Below are positions 23,724 through 32,238 of a DNA stretch of 64,000 nucleotides, piece by piece (position 1 is the first letter of the stretch; every line of letters begins with the position of its first letter). The notes under the pieces are model-generated. The model was not told where the DNA came from, ran no database searches, and was given only the letters and a program-made list of their open reading frames with translations. Both the position numbers and the translations under genes were made by a program. The stretch spans positions 682,001 to 746,000 of the forward strand of contig NZ_CP129966.1 of assembly GCF_030503595.1 (NCBI RefSeq), in the 5' to 3' direction. This stretch comes from Corynebacterium sp. P4-C1. Its GTDB lineage: Bacteria > Actinomycetota > Actinomycetes > Mycobacteriales > Mycobacteriaceae.

Positions 23724-23776
23724 TCCGCTAGAGGCGTTGAAATGGGTCTATAGGCTGTTTATGGCCAAACTCATAG

Positions 23777-24649
23777 CTATCGACGGTTGGGGGCGACCGC
23801 TTCCGCCATCTCCGCCGCCGCATGGTAATTCGCAGCCGTTTTCACAAGCGTCGGTCCGGGCTGGGCGTAGACATCGACCTCGGTTTCCGCCGGGTCGATC
23901 TGGAGCCTGTCGAAGAGGTTGAACACCTCCCGCGGCTCCATCACGGGTACCGCGATGCGCGCCCCGCGGTCGAGCGCACCAGCCAACGCGTCTAGGTCCA
24001 GCGCGGCGGCAAGATCCACGGTGAACCAGTCTGCGTCGTAAAGCGGCTCCGGGCTGTTGACCAGGTGCACGCCGAACATTCCGAGCACATCCAAGACGCG
24101 CTCGGTGGGCACTGCAGGGATCTCCTCGTAGTCGGTAACGCCCTTCACCGTCCCGTTCCGCACCGCGGCAAGGGACGGCTCATCGAGCTGCAGCACCGTC
24201 CGCGCGCCGAACCGCTTTTCGACGTCTCCCCTATGCTCCCCCACCGCCTGCACGAGCGCGTCGGCGATGTCCCGGGTAGCGCCGCGGTCGGTGATCATCC
24301 GGTGCTCGTTTGACATCTCGATCTGGGCGGCGAGCGTCCAGGGCCCGACGAGCTGCACCTTCACCTCGTCGACTTTGCCGTCCCACAGTTCCTCCAGTTT
24401 GTCGAGGTCGCGCTCGAACTGGTCGCGGGCGCGCATGGTGGCCAACTGCGGCCGGCGCGTGACCCTCCAGGAGCGCGGACCGATGTCGAGGTTGAGAGGC
24501 AGCAGTGCCGCAGTCCGGCCGACTAGGTCCGAGCCGACACCCCGCGCGGGCAGCTGCGGCAGATGCGGCAGCGGGCTCTCGGAGAGCACCACGTCCGCCG
24601 CCTGGACGAGATCGGTGCCCGGCATGGTCCCCAGCCCGAACGCTGTCAC
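23777..24649 (-). CDS. MetE-like (cobalamin-independent methionine synthase C-terminal domain) protein
   Basis: A 290-residue TIM-barrel protein resembling the C-terminal half of MetE/UROD-type enzymes. It has an N-terminal [14 protein letters not shown], a central [16 protein letters not shown] and VLQLDEPSL. True MetE is about 750 residues and binds zinc through His and Cys; the Cys zinc ligands are not evident here, so methionine synthase activity is doubtful. A similar short protein sits by mnmA/ligA in mycobacteria. The GTG start overlaps the mnmA stop (GTGA), so it is translationally coupled to the tRNA-thiolase. Confidence 0.78.
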   Translation of the reverse strand: MTAFGLGTMPGTDLVQAADVVLSESPLPHLPQLPARGVGSDLVGRTAALLPLNLDIGPRSWRVTRRPQLATMRARDQFERDLDKLEELWDGKVDEVKVQLVGPWTLAAQIEMSNEHRMITDRGATRDIADALVQAVGEHRGDVEKRFGARTVLQLDEPSLAAVRNGTVKGVTDYEEIPAVPTERVLDVLGMFGVHLVNSPEPLYDADWFTVDLAAALDLDALAGALDRGARIAVPVMEPREVFNLFDRLQIDPAETEVDVYAQPGPTLVKTAANYHAAAEMAEAVAPNRR

Positions 24650-25812
24650 GCCGACTCCGCGCCGGCGGTTTCTTCGCCGGTGTCATCTGCACCGGCCGAT
24701 CCGGCACTGGCGGTGTCTGCGCCGGCCGACTCAGTACCGCAGATGGTGCCGGAGCCCAGCACGATATCGCCTTGCCCGTCCGGGTCCGGCAGGTAGAGCA
24801 CAGCAGCCTGGCCGCGTGCCACGCCGGAAAGGGGCTCGGCCAGAGCCAAGGTCATGGTGTCGGAATCCACATCAACGTGTGCGCGACACGGCACTACACC
24901 ACCGTGGGCACGGATCTGGACGTTCGCATCGAACTCGCCCTCCATCGCCGGGTGGAGGACTTTGAGGCGGTCGGCGTGGATGGTAGTCACGTCCAAAGCG
25001 GCGCGGGGGCCGACGGTGACTGTGCCGGTCGCGGCGTCGATGTCCGTGACGTACCGGGGCTTGCCGTCGGCGGCAGGCACCCGGATATTCAAACCCTTGC
25101 GCTGGCCGATCGTGTACTGAAACGCGCCATCGTGCTCTTTGAGCTCCTCACCGTCCTGGTCGACGATCATGCCGGGGCGCATGCCGATCGACTTGCCCAG
25201 AAATGCCTGGGTGTTGCCGTCGGGGATGAAGCAGATGTCGTAGGAATCCGGCTTGGAAGCCGTGGAGAACCCGTGGGCGGCGGCCTCCTCGCGGATCTGG
25301 GGCTTCTCGGTGTCGCCCACCGGGAAAAGGCACCGGTCGAGCTCGTCGCGCGTCATCACGCCGAGCACGTAGGACTGGTCCTTGTTCGCGTCGATGGAGC
25401 GGCGGAGGTTGCCGGCGTCGTCGATAAGCGCGTAGTGCCCCGTCGCGATCGCGTCGAAACCGAGCGTGACCGCGCGCTCGAGCAAGGCCGCGAACTTGAT
25501 CTTCTCGTTGCAGCGCAGACACGGGTTGGGGGTCTCGCCGCGCGCGTAACTCTCGACGAAATCGTCGATGACCTCTTCTTTGAAACGGTCAGAGAAATCC
25601 CACACGTAGAACGGGATGCCCAGCTTGTCGCACACGCGGCGCGCGTCGGCGGAATCCTCCAGCGAACAGCAGCCGCGGGCGGATTCGCGGGTCTGCTGCG
25701 CGTCCTTGCTCAAGGCGAGGTGGACGCCGACGACGTCGTGTCCGGCGTCGACAAGCCGCGCCGCCGCCACAGAGGAATCGACGCCGCCACTCATTGCTGC
25801 CAGAACTCGCAC
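24646..25812 (-). CDS. mnmA: tRNA 2-thiouridine(34) synthase MnmA
   Basis: MnmA thiolates U34 of Lys, Glu and Gln tRNAs with sulfur relayed from a cysteine desulfurase. The 388-residue protein shows the PP-loop SGGVDSS at the start, the catalytic Cys in [12 protein letters not shown] (about residue 100), ATGHYA, and the second Cys in [14 protein letters not shown] (near 195). Start GTG 25812 ([14 protein letters not shown]) fits the family and has TACACT 7 nt upstream. After the expected C-terminal beta-barrel (ending near GSGTICG) there is an extra tail of about 33 Ala/Gly/Ser/Glu-rich residues. The MetE-like gene overlaps its stop. Confidence 0.95.
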   Translation of the reverse strand: MRVLAAMSGGVDSSVAAARLVDAGHDVVGVHLALSKDAQQTRESARGCCSLEDSADARRVCDKLGIPFYVWDFSDRFKEEVIDDFVESYARGETPNPCLRCNEKIKFAALLERAVTLGFDAIATGHYALIDDAGNLRRSIDANKDQSYVLGVMTRDELDRCLFPVGDTEKPQIREEAAAHGFSTASKPDSYDICFIPDGNTQAFLGKSIGMRPGMIVDQDGEELKEHDGAFQYTIGQRKGLNIRVPAADGKPRYVTDIDAATGTVTVGPRAALDVTTIHADRLKVLHPAMEGEFDANVQIRAHGGVVPCRAHVDVDSDTMTLALAEPLSGVARGQAAVLYLPDPDGQGDIVLGSGTICGTESAGADTASAGSAGADDTGEETAGAESA

Positions 25813-25819
25813 GAGGCGG

Positions 25820-25825
25820 AGTGTA
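25820..25825 (-). promoter_or_regulatory. Putative -10 box (TACACT) for mnmA
   Basis: TACACT lies 7 nt before the GTG start codon of mnmA, supporting a leaderless mRNA that begins at GTG. Confidence 0.45.
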
Positions 25826-25861
25826 CTCGGGGTCGACCGCGGACGGAAAATGCGAATCCAA

Positions 25862-25883
25862 ACGTGATACCGAGGTACGACGT
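25862..25883. promoter_or_regulatory. Putative response-regulator operator upstream of the histidine kinase gene
   Basis: An imperfect palindrome with the core ATACC-ga-GGTACGAC (8 of 11 positions symmetrical). The same core (ATACC-cg-GGTACGAC) recurs at 27752-27769 before the ABC operon. It ends 19 bp before the -10 box TACCCT (25903-25908), where an activator would sit over the -35 region. Confidence 0.5.
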
Positions 25884-25902
25884 GAATGACGATCCGAGAA
25901 AT

Positions 25903-25908
25903 TACCCT
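25903..25908 (+). promoter_or_regulatory. Putative -10 box (TACCCT) for the histidine kinase gene
   Basis: TACCCT lies 8 nt before the ATG at 25917; no convincing -35 hexamer is seen, consistent with activator dependence. Confidence 0.35.
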
Positions 25909-25916
25909 TGCGAGAC

Positions 25917-27062
25917 ATGAGTGAAACACCGACGACTAGCCGACGCGCCGTCTCCGTCTGGCTCACTGACGCCGGCCTGGCTTTCGTGCTCGTAGGGTTC
26001 GGTCTCCTCGGCCCGCTCTCGTCAGGGCTTCGCGCCGCCGACGCTGCTGTGGTCGCGTGCGTCGCCGCTGCGCCATTCACTCGCTGGCGGTGGCCGGCCG
26101 TGACCATCGGTGTGTGCGCCGCAGTGCTAGCGACTAGCGCCTTCGCAGAAATGCTGCCTACTGGCACTATCACACTGGCTGTATTCACCGGCTACATGGC
26201 AATCCGTCATCTTCCCGCATCGCACCGTCTCATTGTCGCGGCCGCTCTGCTCGGCGGAGACATCGTGGCCACGATGTTCATCGTTCCCGGTCTCGTCGCC
26301 TTGCCATTGAACCAGCGGGTTCCCTACATCGCTTGGAGCGTTACGCTGCTCACCGTAGGGTTCCTCTTCGGCGAGCTGCGCCGCCGGGCGGAAGAATCAG
26401 CGGCGGCAGAGCTCCAAACCCAGCTCGAGCGCCAGCGCGAGGAATTCGAGCGCGCAGCAGCGGAGCAGCGTGCGCATCTCGCCCGGGAGATTCACGACAT
26501 CGTGACGCATTCGCTCACCGTCATCGTGGCGCAGGCCGACGGCGCACGTTACGGCGCCTCGCCCGACGACGCGCTGCGCACGATCAGCTCTGTTGGACGC
26601 GACTCACTGCGCCAGATGCGGGGCGTCGTAGGCTTGCTGCGCGAAGGAGAGCAGCGCCCGGTCCAACCGCACGTTCCGGAACTCGATATCGACGGACTCG
26701 TTGCCACCAGTAGCGCAAGCGGACTGCGTATCACTTACAGCGTCGACGGCACACCGCCCACGCTTGACCCCGGCACGACGCTGACGATCCACCGCATCGT
26801 CCAAGAAGCGCTCGCCAACGCAATGAAGCACGGCAACGGCACCGCTCGTCTCGCTGTTTCCTGGCTCCCAGACGAGGTCGCGCTTCGCCTCGAGAACGAC
26901 TTCACGCCCGGCACCGCGCACAAGCTCGGACACGGTCTTCGTGGCATGCGCGAACGCGCATCGCTTATCGACGGCTCCCTCACCTCATCCCCTTCAGATC
27001 ACAGCACGTGGGTCACCGAAGCTCACCTGCCCCTACGGCGCGCAGATAAGGTCGAGCCATGA
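25917..27062 (+). CDS. Two-component sensor histidine kinase (NarL-type, HisKA_3)
   Basis: A 381-residue sensor. The N-terminal 165 residues hold five or six membrane helices with little periplasmic sequence, as in intramembrane-sensing kinases that detect envelope stress or antibiotics. A coiled linker leads to the HisKA_3 phosphoacceptor box [16 protein letters not shown] (His near residue 193). The ATPase domain shows [13 protein letters not shown] (N box) and [11 protein letters not shown] (G box). The start ATG 25917 follows TACCCT by 8 nt. The response regulator gene overlaps its stop (ATGA), and the ABC exporter lies immediately downstream. Confidence 0.94.
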   Translation: MSETPTTSRRAVSVWLTDAGLAFVLVGFGLLGPLSSGLRAADAAVVACVAAAPFTRWRWPAVTIGVCAAVLATSAFAEMLPTGTITLAVFTGYMAIRHLPASHRLIVAAALLGGDIVATMFIVPGLVALPLNQRVPYIAWSVTLLTVGFLFGELRRRAEESAAAELQTQLERQREEFERAAAEQRAHLAREIHDIVTHSLTVIVAQADGARYGASPDDALRTISSVGRDSLRQMRGVVGLLREGEQRPVQPHVPELDIDGLVATSSASGLRITYSVDGTPPTLDPGTTLTIHRIVQEALANAMKHGNGTARLAVSWLPDEVALRLENDFTPGTAHKLGHGLRGMRERASLIDGSLTSSPSDHSTWVTEAHLPLRRADKVEP

Positions 27063-27745
27063 CCTCCTCCATCGGTCTTGTCGACGACCAGCTGCTCTTT
27101 CTCCACGGAATCCGTGCAGTGATCGATTCCCAGCCGGACCTGTCAGTGCACTGGCTCGCCAGCAACGGTGAAGAAGCTCTTGCGGCGATGGCCGCTGATC
27201 CGATCGACATCGTGCTCATGGACATCCAGATGCCGGTGCTCGACGGCATTGCGGCCACCCGCCAGTTCTCGCATCGCTTTCCCGGCACGAAGGTGATCAT
27301 ATTGACCACATTCGACGACGAAGGCTACGTCATGGGTGCGTTGTCCGCGGGGGCAAGCGGGTTCTTGCTCAAAGATGCCGAGCCAGACACTCTTTTGGGC
27401 GGTATCCGCACCACCGCCGCCGGCGATGCGGTGGTTTCGCCGAGAGCGACGAAACGGATCATCGATAAGCTCAGCTCCTCTTCTTCTGAAGACGCTGTCC
27501 TGCTGTCTCCTTCCGACCGCCTCGCCTTGGACGAGTTAACCGAGCGTGAGACCGAGATCCTCGTCGCCGTCGGACGCGGATGGACGAATACGGAGATTGC
27601 CGAGCGCATGTTCATTTCTATGCCGACGGTGAAAACACACGTCGGGCGCGTGCTTGCTAAAACGCAATCGCGCGACCGCGTCCACGCCGCGCTTTTCGCC
27701 TACCGCACCGGCCTTGTTGGACGGGCTGACCTGCTGGATTCCTAA
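27059..27745 (+). CDS. Two-component response regulator, NarL/LuxR family
   Basis: A 228-residue regulator. The receiver domain has DDQ at the start, phosphoacceptor Asp in VLMDIQMPVLDG (about residue 54), the conserved Thr in ILTTFDD, and Lys in FLLKDAEP. A LuxR-type helix-turn-helix lies at the C-terminus (LTERETEILVAVGRGWTNTE, then MFISMPTVKTHVGRVL). It is coupled to the kinase gene by an ATGA overlap. Its likely binding sites are the shared palindromes before the kinase gene and before the ABC operon, implying autoregulation plus control of the exporter. Confidence 0.95.
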   Translation: MTSSIGLVDDQLLFLHGIRAVIDSQPDLSVHWLASNGEEALAAMAADPIDIVLMDIQMPVLDGIAATRQFSHRFPGTKVIILTTFDDEGYVMGALSAGASGFLLKDAEPDTLLGGIRTTAAGDAVVSPRATKRIIDKLSSSSSEDAVLLSPSDRLALDELTERETEILVAVGRGWTNTEIAERMFISMPTVKTHVGRVLAKTQSRDRVHAALFAYRTGLVGRADLLDS

Positions 27746-27751
27746 GCCGAG

Positions 27752-27769
27752 TCATACCCGGGTACGACT
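27752..27769. promoter_or_regulatory. Putative response-regulator operator upstream of the ABC operon
   Basis: TCATACCCGGGTACGA and its flanks form an almost perfect palindrome (one mismatched pair over about 20 bp). It shares the asymmetric core ATACC-NN-GGTACGAC with the site upstream of the kinase gene. It lies 60 bp before the ABC start codon at 27829, and a short leader or promoter must lie between. Confidence 0.55.
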
Positions 27770-27828
27770 GCAGAAATCATGCTCCGCGCCGACGCGGAAA
27801 CCCCTGGTTGTGCGGAAATCTATTGGGC

Positions 27829-28746
27829 ATGGAGACATCATCAATCATCAGGACTGAAGGTCTGACGAAGACTTACGGGGGCACGACGGTCGTCGACAAG
27901 CTGAACCTCGACGTCACGGCAGGCACCGTGCACGGACTGCTCGGACCGAACGGATCAGGTAAATCGACCACCATGAAAATGCTGCTGGGACTGGTCACGC
28001 CAACCAACGGCGAGATCGCAATGCTCGGGCGGCCAATGAACCGCGCGACCCGCCTTGAAGTGCTCGCCGGCGTGGGCTCGCTTATCGAAGCACCTTCCGC
28101 GTACCCGCACCTGACCGGCGGCGAGAACATGAAGATCGCGGCGCGGCTCTTCGGTGCCTCGCCCGTGGATGCGCAGCGCGCCATCGAGCTTGTGCGCTTG
28201 GGCAACCACATGGACAAACTGGTCAAGAACTACTCACTCGGTATGAAACAACGCCTCGGCATCGCGATGGCGCTTGCCCGCGACCCGCAGCTGCTCATCC
28301 TCGACGAACCCACCAACGGCCTCGACCCGGCCGGCATCGAGGAGATCCGCGCTCTCATTGTCAGCCTCGCCCGCGACGAAGGCCGCACGGTGCTGGTTTC
28401 CAGCCACTTGCTCTCTGAAATTGAGAAAATGGCTTCGAATCTGACCATCATCGACCGTGGCTCACTCATTTTTCAGGGCTCACAGCAACAGCTTTACGAC
28501 GCCCAACTCCCCGACCTTTTCATCCAAACCCCCTCCGCGGATGCCGCCGCCCAGTTGCTTGCTGCCCTTCGCCCCATCCCGGCGGCCGGTGGACTCGAAC
28601 TGCAGGGTTTGAGCGACACCCAAGTCGCAGAAGTCTGCGCCCACCTTGTCAGCCGCGGCATTCCACTGCACCAAGTCGTGCGCAAGCGTCGCAGCCTAGA
28701 GGAGATCTTCATCGGCCTGACGGGACGGGAGGGTTTGAGCGCATGA
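27829..28746 (+). CDS. ABC transporter ATP-binding protein (BcrA/drug-export type)
   Basis: A 305-residue ATPase. It has Walker A GPNGSGKST (about residue 39), ABC signature YSLGMKQRLGI (about 134), Walker B LLILDEPTNGLDP (about 158) and the switch histidine in VLVSSHLLSEIEKM. The 75-residue C-terminal extension is typical of BcrA/NatA-like exporter ATPases. ATG 27829 starts METSSIIRTEGLTKTYGG. Two permease genes follow, the first by ATGA overlap. With an intramembrane-type kinase and regulator directly upstream, this looks like an antimicrobial-peptide or antibiotic resistance/response module. Confidence 0.93.
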   Translation: METSSIIRTEGLTKTYGGTTVVDKLNLDVTAGTVHGLLGPNGSGKSTTMKMLLGLVTPTNGEIAMLGRPMNRATRLEVLAGVGSLIEAPSAYPHLTGGENMKIAARLFGASPVDAQRAIELVRLGNHMDKLVKNYSLGMKQRLGIAMALARDPQLLILDEPTNGLDPAGIEEIRALIVSLARDEGRTVLVSSHLLSEIEKMASNLTIIDRGSLIFQGSQQQLYDAQLPDLFIQTPSADAAAQLLAALRPIPAAGGLELQGLSDTQVAEVCAHLVSRGIPLHQVVRKRRSLEEIFIGLTGREGLSA

Positions 28747-29489
28747 TCATCGAGATTGCTAAATTGCGCCGCACCAAGGTCGTGCTGCTCGGCTTCCTGC
28801 TGTGTGTGGGCATTGTCCTATTTGCTGGAATGAATCTCTTCGCTGGAGGACGCATCGAGGATTTCCGTGCTGACCCCGAGATGTCCTGGGCCGGCCACCT
28901 TGTCGGCTACGGCATGGCGCTAGCTTTTCTGTCGCCGTTGCAATTAGCGGTCGTCGCCAGCCGCGTGGCGGACACTGAGAACGTGGGCGGCGGGTGGCGC
29001 CTCAACGCCATCGCTGGTGTGCCGCCTGGCACGTTGGTTGTGCGCAAATTCGGTGTGGCGGCGGTGCTTGTTGCGATGTTCAAATTCGTCGAGTTCACGA
29101 CGATCCTGGCCTTGCCTATCCTTGCCGGGGCTCCCGCGCCGGGGCCCGAAATGTTGGTCACCTGGGCGCTTTTCGGCCTCGGCGCGCTCGGAACCTCGCT
29201 TGCCCTGCTCGCGGTGATGCTATGGCTGGCAGCCGTGACCGACTCCCAGATCGTCGTACTCGCGATCGGCGTCGTAGGTGGTTTCCTCGGCATTGCCGCA
29301 CTTTTGTCGCCGACGTGGCTCGCCGCTGTCAATCCGTTCGGCTACTTCGCGATGCTCGTCCCGTTCACGTTCGACGACTCAGGAACCGCGCCGACTGCAC
29401 CGCATTGGCTTGCATGGGGTGCCTACATCGTCGTTGTCGGTGCTGTATTCGCCGCAGCAACGCGCATGCTCAACCGGAAGGAGCTTTAG
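28743..29489 (+). CDS. ABC transporter permease (ABC-2/BcrB-like), first subunit
   Basis: A 248-residue membrane protein with six predicted helices and the N-terminal MIIEIAKLRRTKVVLLGFLL start typical of lantibiotic/bacitracin-type ABC-2 permeases. It overlaps the ATPase gene (ATGA). A cytoplasmic loop between helices 2 and 3 (SRVADTENVGGGWRLNAIAG) matches the conserved DxxxGxW-type coupling loop of this family. It should form a heterodimeric channel with the next gene product. Confidence 0.85.
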   Translation: MIIEIAKLRRTKVVLLGFLLCVGIVLFAGMNLFAGGRIEDFRADPEMSWAGHLVGYGMALAFLSPLQLAVVASRVADTENVGGGWRLNAIAGVPPGTLVVRKFGVAAVLVAMFKFVEFTTILALPILAGAPAPGPEMLVTWALFGLGALGTSLALLAVMLWLAAVTDSQIVVLAIGVVGGFLGIAALLSPTWLAAVNPFGYFAMLVPFTFDDSGTAPTAPHWLAWGAYIVVVGAVFAAATRMLNRKEL

Positions 29490-29492
29490 AGA

Positions 29493-30242
29493 ATGGATTT
29501 ACTGCGCAACGACCTCATGAAATACCGCCGGTCACACCTGTGGGCAGTGCTCACCCTCGTTCCGCTGATCGCTGTGGCTATCGGGGCCGGCAACTATGTC
29601 GGCAACCAAGGTCAGCTCGATGCCGGGTGGACAAGCTATCTCTCCCAGATCATGCTCTTCTACGGGATGATCTTCATGACATCCGGCATCGCGATCATCG
29701 CCTCCGCTGCCTGGCGCGTCGAGCACCGTGGCCACAACTGGCATTCCCTGCTCACCTCCACCCGCCCGGCGGGAAGCCTGATCGCCTCCAAGATCGCTGC
29801 GATCTCGCTTGCAGCGGCGGCTATGCAGGCCGTGCTCGTCGTCCTAGCCGTCGCGGTCGGACTGGTCCTCGGGGTGCCAGGCGCGCTGCCCGGTGAATTC
29901 TTCGCGGTAGCATTTCTCTCGCTGCTGCCCACCGTGGCTGTCGCTGCCTGGCAGTCCTTCCTGTCGATGCTGATCCGCAATTTCGCAGGCCCCGTCGCCA
30001 TCGCTTTGGTCGCCAGCATCATTTCTTTCGGAATCGTTGCCTCCGGTGCTTCTTTCGCTCGCTTCCTCCTGCCGCCGGGACTGCTGAGCGACACCCTGTG
30101 GCTGGGCAGCTCCGCAGTCGCCGGATCCGGGGCGATAGACGCATCAACGGTCGTCGAAGTCGCTCTCGCGTCCATCGTCCTCACGCTGGCCGGGTGGCTC
30201 GCCGCCACGGCTTATCTACGAACAACAGATGTGCGTCTGTAG
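29493..30242 (+). CDS. ABC transporter permease (ABC-2/BcrB-like), second subunit
   Basis: A 249-residue membrane protein with six helices, a paralogue of the preceding permease (MDLLRNDLMKYRRSHLWAVL start; coupling loop WRVEHRGHNWHSLLTSTRPA). It starts 3 nt after the upstream stop, with AAGGAG about 10 nt ahead. It completes the ATPase-permease-permease exporter. The operon ends about 11 nt before the next gene, which has its own -10 box spanning this stop codon. Confidence 0.85.
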   Translation: MDLLRNDLMKYRRSHLWAVLTLVPLIAVAIGAGNYVGNQGQLDAGWTSYLSQIMLFYGMIFMTSGIAIIASAAWRVEHRGHNWHSLLTSTRPAGSLIASKIAAISLAAAAMQAVLVVLAVAVGLVLGVPGALPGEFFAVAFLSLLPTVAVAAWQSFLSMLIRNFAGPVAIALVASIISFGIVASGASFARFLLPPGLLSDTLWLGSSAVAGSGAIDASTVVEVALASIVLTLAGWLAATAYLRTTDVRL

Positions 30243-30245
30243 TCT
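30240..30245 (+). promoter_or_regulatory. Putative -10 box (TAGTCT) for the spermidine-synthase-like gene
   Basis: TAGTCT overlaps the permease stop codon and lies 8 nt before the ATG at 30254; no ribosome-binding site is present. Confidence 0.35.
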
Positions 30246-30253
30246 CAGCGTCT

Positions 30254-31066
30254 ATGGCCCAGAAAAGCGAGACGATCGAGATCGACACCGGAATCGCGGA
30301 GATCATCCACGAACCAGACGGGTCGATGCTCCTCATGGTCAACGATGTGCCCAGCTCGCACATCGTGCCAGGTGAGCCGGAACGGCTGGATTTCGAGTAC
30401 ATGCGCTGGATCGCGGCGGCCGTCGAAGAGACCCGCGCCTGGGAAAAGCCGCGCCTTACGCACCTCGGGGGCGCGGGCTGCTCGCTGCCCCGCTATTTCG
30501 CGCACGTGTGGCCGTACTCGCGCAACACGGTCGTCGAGTGGGACATGGGATTGGCGGAGCTCGCGCGCGAGAAATTCGACATCCCGCGCTCCCCGCTGGT
30601 GAAGATCCGCGTCGGCGACGCACGCGAGGTCACCGACAGCTTCGTCGATGCGTCGCGCGACGTGATCATCCGCGACGTTTTCGAGTCAGCGACGACACCG
30701 CGCAGCTTGACGACGCTCCCCTTCTACCAGTCCTGCCTCCGCTCCCTCTCGCCAGACGGCCTTTACGTGGCCAATTGCGGCTCCCGCGGCGACCTCACCG
30801 AGGCTCGCGAAGAACTCGCCGGCATGGCTGAGGTCTTCCCGCACGTAGCCGCGATCGCCGACCCGCCGATGCTCAAGGGCCGGCGCTACGGCAACATCAT
30901 TTTGCTCGGGTCGGCGTCCGAAATACGCGACACCCCCCAGCTGACCCGCAGGTTGCTAGGGGGTGGGGTACCCGCCCAATTCAAGGGCGATGCGTGGGCG
31001 CGGGAGATGGCGGCGTCCGCGGCACCGCGCCACGATCCGGAGAGCGAACGCCCGCCGGAGGCGTGA
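30254..31066 (+). CDS. Spermidine synthase-like SAM-binding protein
   Basis: A 270-residue Rossmann-fold protein. It has the SAM/decarboxylated-SAM binding glycine motif HLGGAGCSLPRYF (about residue 75) followed by acidic VVEWDMGLAELAREKF, and a later RVGDAREV motif, as in the polyamine aminopropyltransferase/methyltransferase superfamily. The Asp-rich gatekeeping motif of true spermidine synthases is replaced by VIIRDVFE, so it may be a methyltransferase rather than SpeE. It converges on the GH25 lysozyme gene with a 12-bp gap. Confidence 0.8.
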   Translation: MAQKSETIEIDTGIAEIIHEPDGSMLLMVNDVPSSHIVPGEPERLDFEYMRWIAAAVEETRAWEKPRLTHLGGAGCSLPRYFAHVWPYSRNTVVEWDMGLAELAREKFDIPRSPLVKIRVGDAREVTDSFVDASRDVIIRDVFESATTPRSLTTLPFYQSCLRSLSPDGLYVANCGSRGDLTEAREELAGMAEVFPHVAAIADPPMLKGRRYGNIILLGSASEIRDTPQLTRRLLGGGVPAQFKGDAWAREMAASAAPRHDPESERPPEA

Positions 31067-31078
31067 CAGGCGTGACGC

Positions 31079-32179
31079 TTACTGGCTCGATCCCTCGGCC
31101 GCGCCGGCTGCTGCGGCGCCTCCGCCGTTCTTGTTGGCGTTGTCGAGCAGGATGAGCAGGTCGCCGACGGAGTAGTCGTCGCCCACCATCATCTTGTTGA
31201 GGTCGTCGATGGGCAGCGTGCCATTCTCTACCTGGGTGCGCGCGGTGTCCGCGATGTTCTGCGCGTCACCAGCATCGAAACCGAACTGTTCCGCGGCTCC
31301 CTGCACCTGCTGCGGCGCGAGAACACCGGACGCAAGGCCGAGGATGGCGGCGGCGAGCGCAGAGTTACCCTGCTCCAGAACCGCGAGGGAATCCGAAATG
31401 CCGCTTTCGATGTCGCTGTCCTGCATCGTCTCGAGCAGGCCGCCCGCGGCATTGAGGTCGCCTCCGCTGAAGCGCGCGAACTGGCCCTGGTTGCCGTTGA
31501 ACAGGTTCAGGTCGACCGGGGTGTTCACTCCGGCGACGCGCCCGGACTCGGAACGCTGCCAGATATCCACCTTGTCCCAGCCGCCCACGGGACCCGGCGC
31601 CTTGTTCTGGTACGCGGCGAGCCACAGCGGGTAGTCGGCGAAATCCTTGGTGTCGCCCATCTGCTCGAGCCAGAAGTAGCGGTAGGTGTACACCATCGGG
31701 CGGCGGCCGGTCTGCTTTTCCACCTCGGCGAGGAAGGTGCGGGTCCAGCCGCTGAGCTGCTCCGGGCTCAGGCCTTCGTCGACTTCGAGGTCGAGCACCG
31801 GCGGCAGGCTCAGGCCGGGGACGGACTTGTAGGCGTTGGCGAAGTTCTGCGCCTGTGCGACCGGGTCCTTGGCCGGGCGGGCGTAGTGGTAGGCACCGAC
31901 GTTCATGCCGGAGGCGACCGCGCCTTGCGCGAACTTGGCGTAGGCATCGTCGGTGTAGTCGACCCCTTCGGTGGCCTTGATGATGGCGAAGCGGTTGTTG
32001 TCGTCGCGCACCGAGTTCCACTCGATGCCGTTGGCGCCGGTGTCCTGGTGGTGGGAGACGTCGACACCGTTGACCCAGTCGGCGCGGCTATCGGCGTTGA
32101 CGGAGCCGGCGGCCATGATTCCGCCGAAGGCGATGGCCGCGGATGCGATGAGGGCTGCAGGGCGCAAAGAACGAGTCAT
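31079..32179 (-). CDS. Secreted GH25 lysozyme (1,4-beta-N-acetylmuramidase)
   Basis: A 366-residue secreted enzyme. A signal peptide (about residues 1-30, ending VNADSRA) precedes a GH25 domain with the family motifs GVDVSHHQ (near residue 38), the catalytic acidic pair in PVLDLEVDEG (about 128), and a YTYRYFW/LWLAAY barrel end. GH25 enzymes cut the MurNAc-GlcNAc bond in peptidoglycan. The final 140 or so residues (from about 225) are an Ala/Asp-rich helical region I cannot assign, perhaps a wall-binding or inhibitory module. ATG 32179 follows TACGGT by 7 nt. Confidence 0.92.
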   Translation of the reverse strand: MTRSLRPAALIASAAIAFGGIMAAGSVNADSRADWVNGVDVSHHQDTGANGIEWNSVRDDNNRFAIIKATEGVDYTDDAYAKFAQGAVASGMNVGAYHYARPAKDPVAQAQNFANAYKSVPGLSLPPVLDLEVDEGLSPEQLSGWTRTFLAEVEKQTGRRPMVYTYRYFWLEQMGDTKDFADYPLWLAAYQNKAPGPVGGWDKVDIWQRSESGRVAGVNTPVDLNLFNGNQGQFARFSGGDLNAAGGLLETMQDSDIESGISDSLAVLEQGNSALAAAILGLASGVLAPQQVQGAAEQFGFDAGDAQNIADTARTQVENGTLPIDDLNKMMVGDDYSVGDLLILLDNANKNGGGAAAAGAAEGSSQ

Positions 32180-32186
32180 GGTACGC

Positions 32187-32192
32187 ACCGTA
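32187..32192 (-). promoter_or_regulatory. Putative -10 box (TACGGT) for the GH25 gene
   Basis: TACGGT lies 7 nt before the ATG at 32179; leaderless-type arrangement. Confidence 0.4.
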
Positions 32193-32238
32193 ACTCACTT
32201 CAGTCACATGCGCCACACGCGACACGCACGGTACCGCT

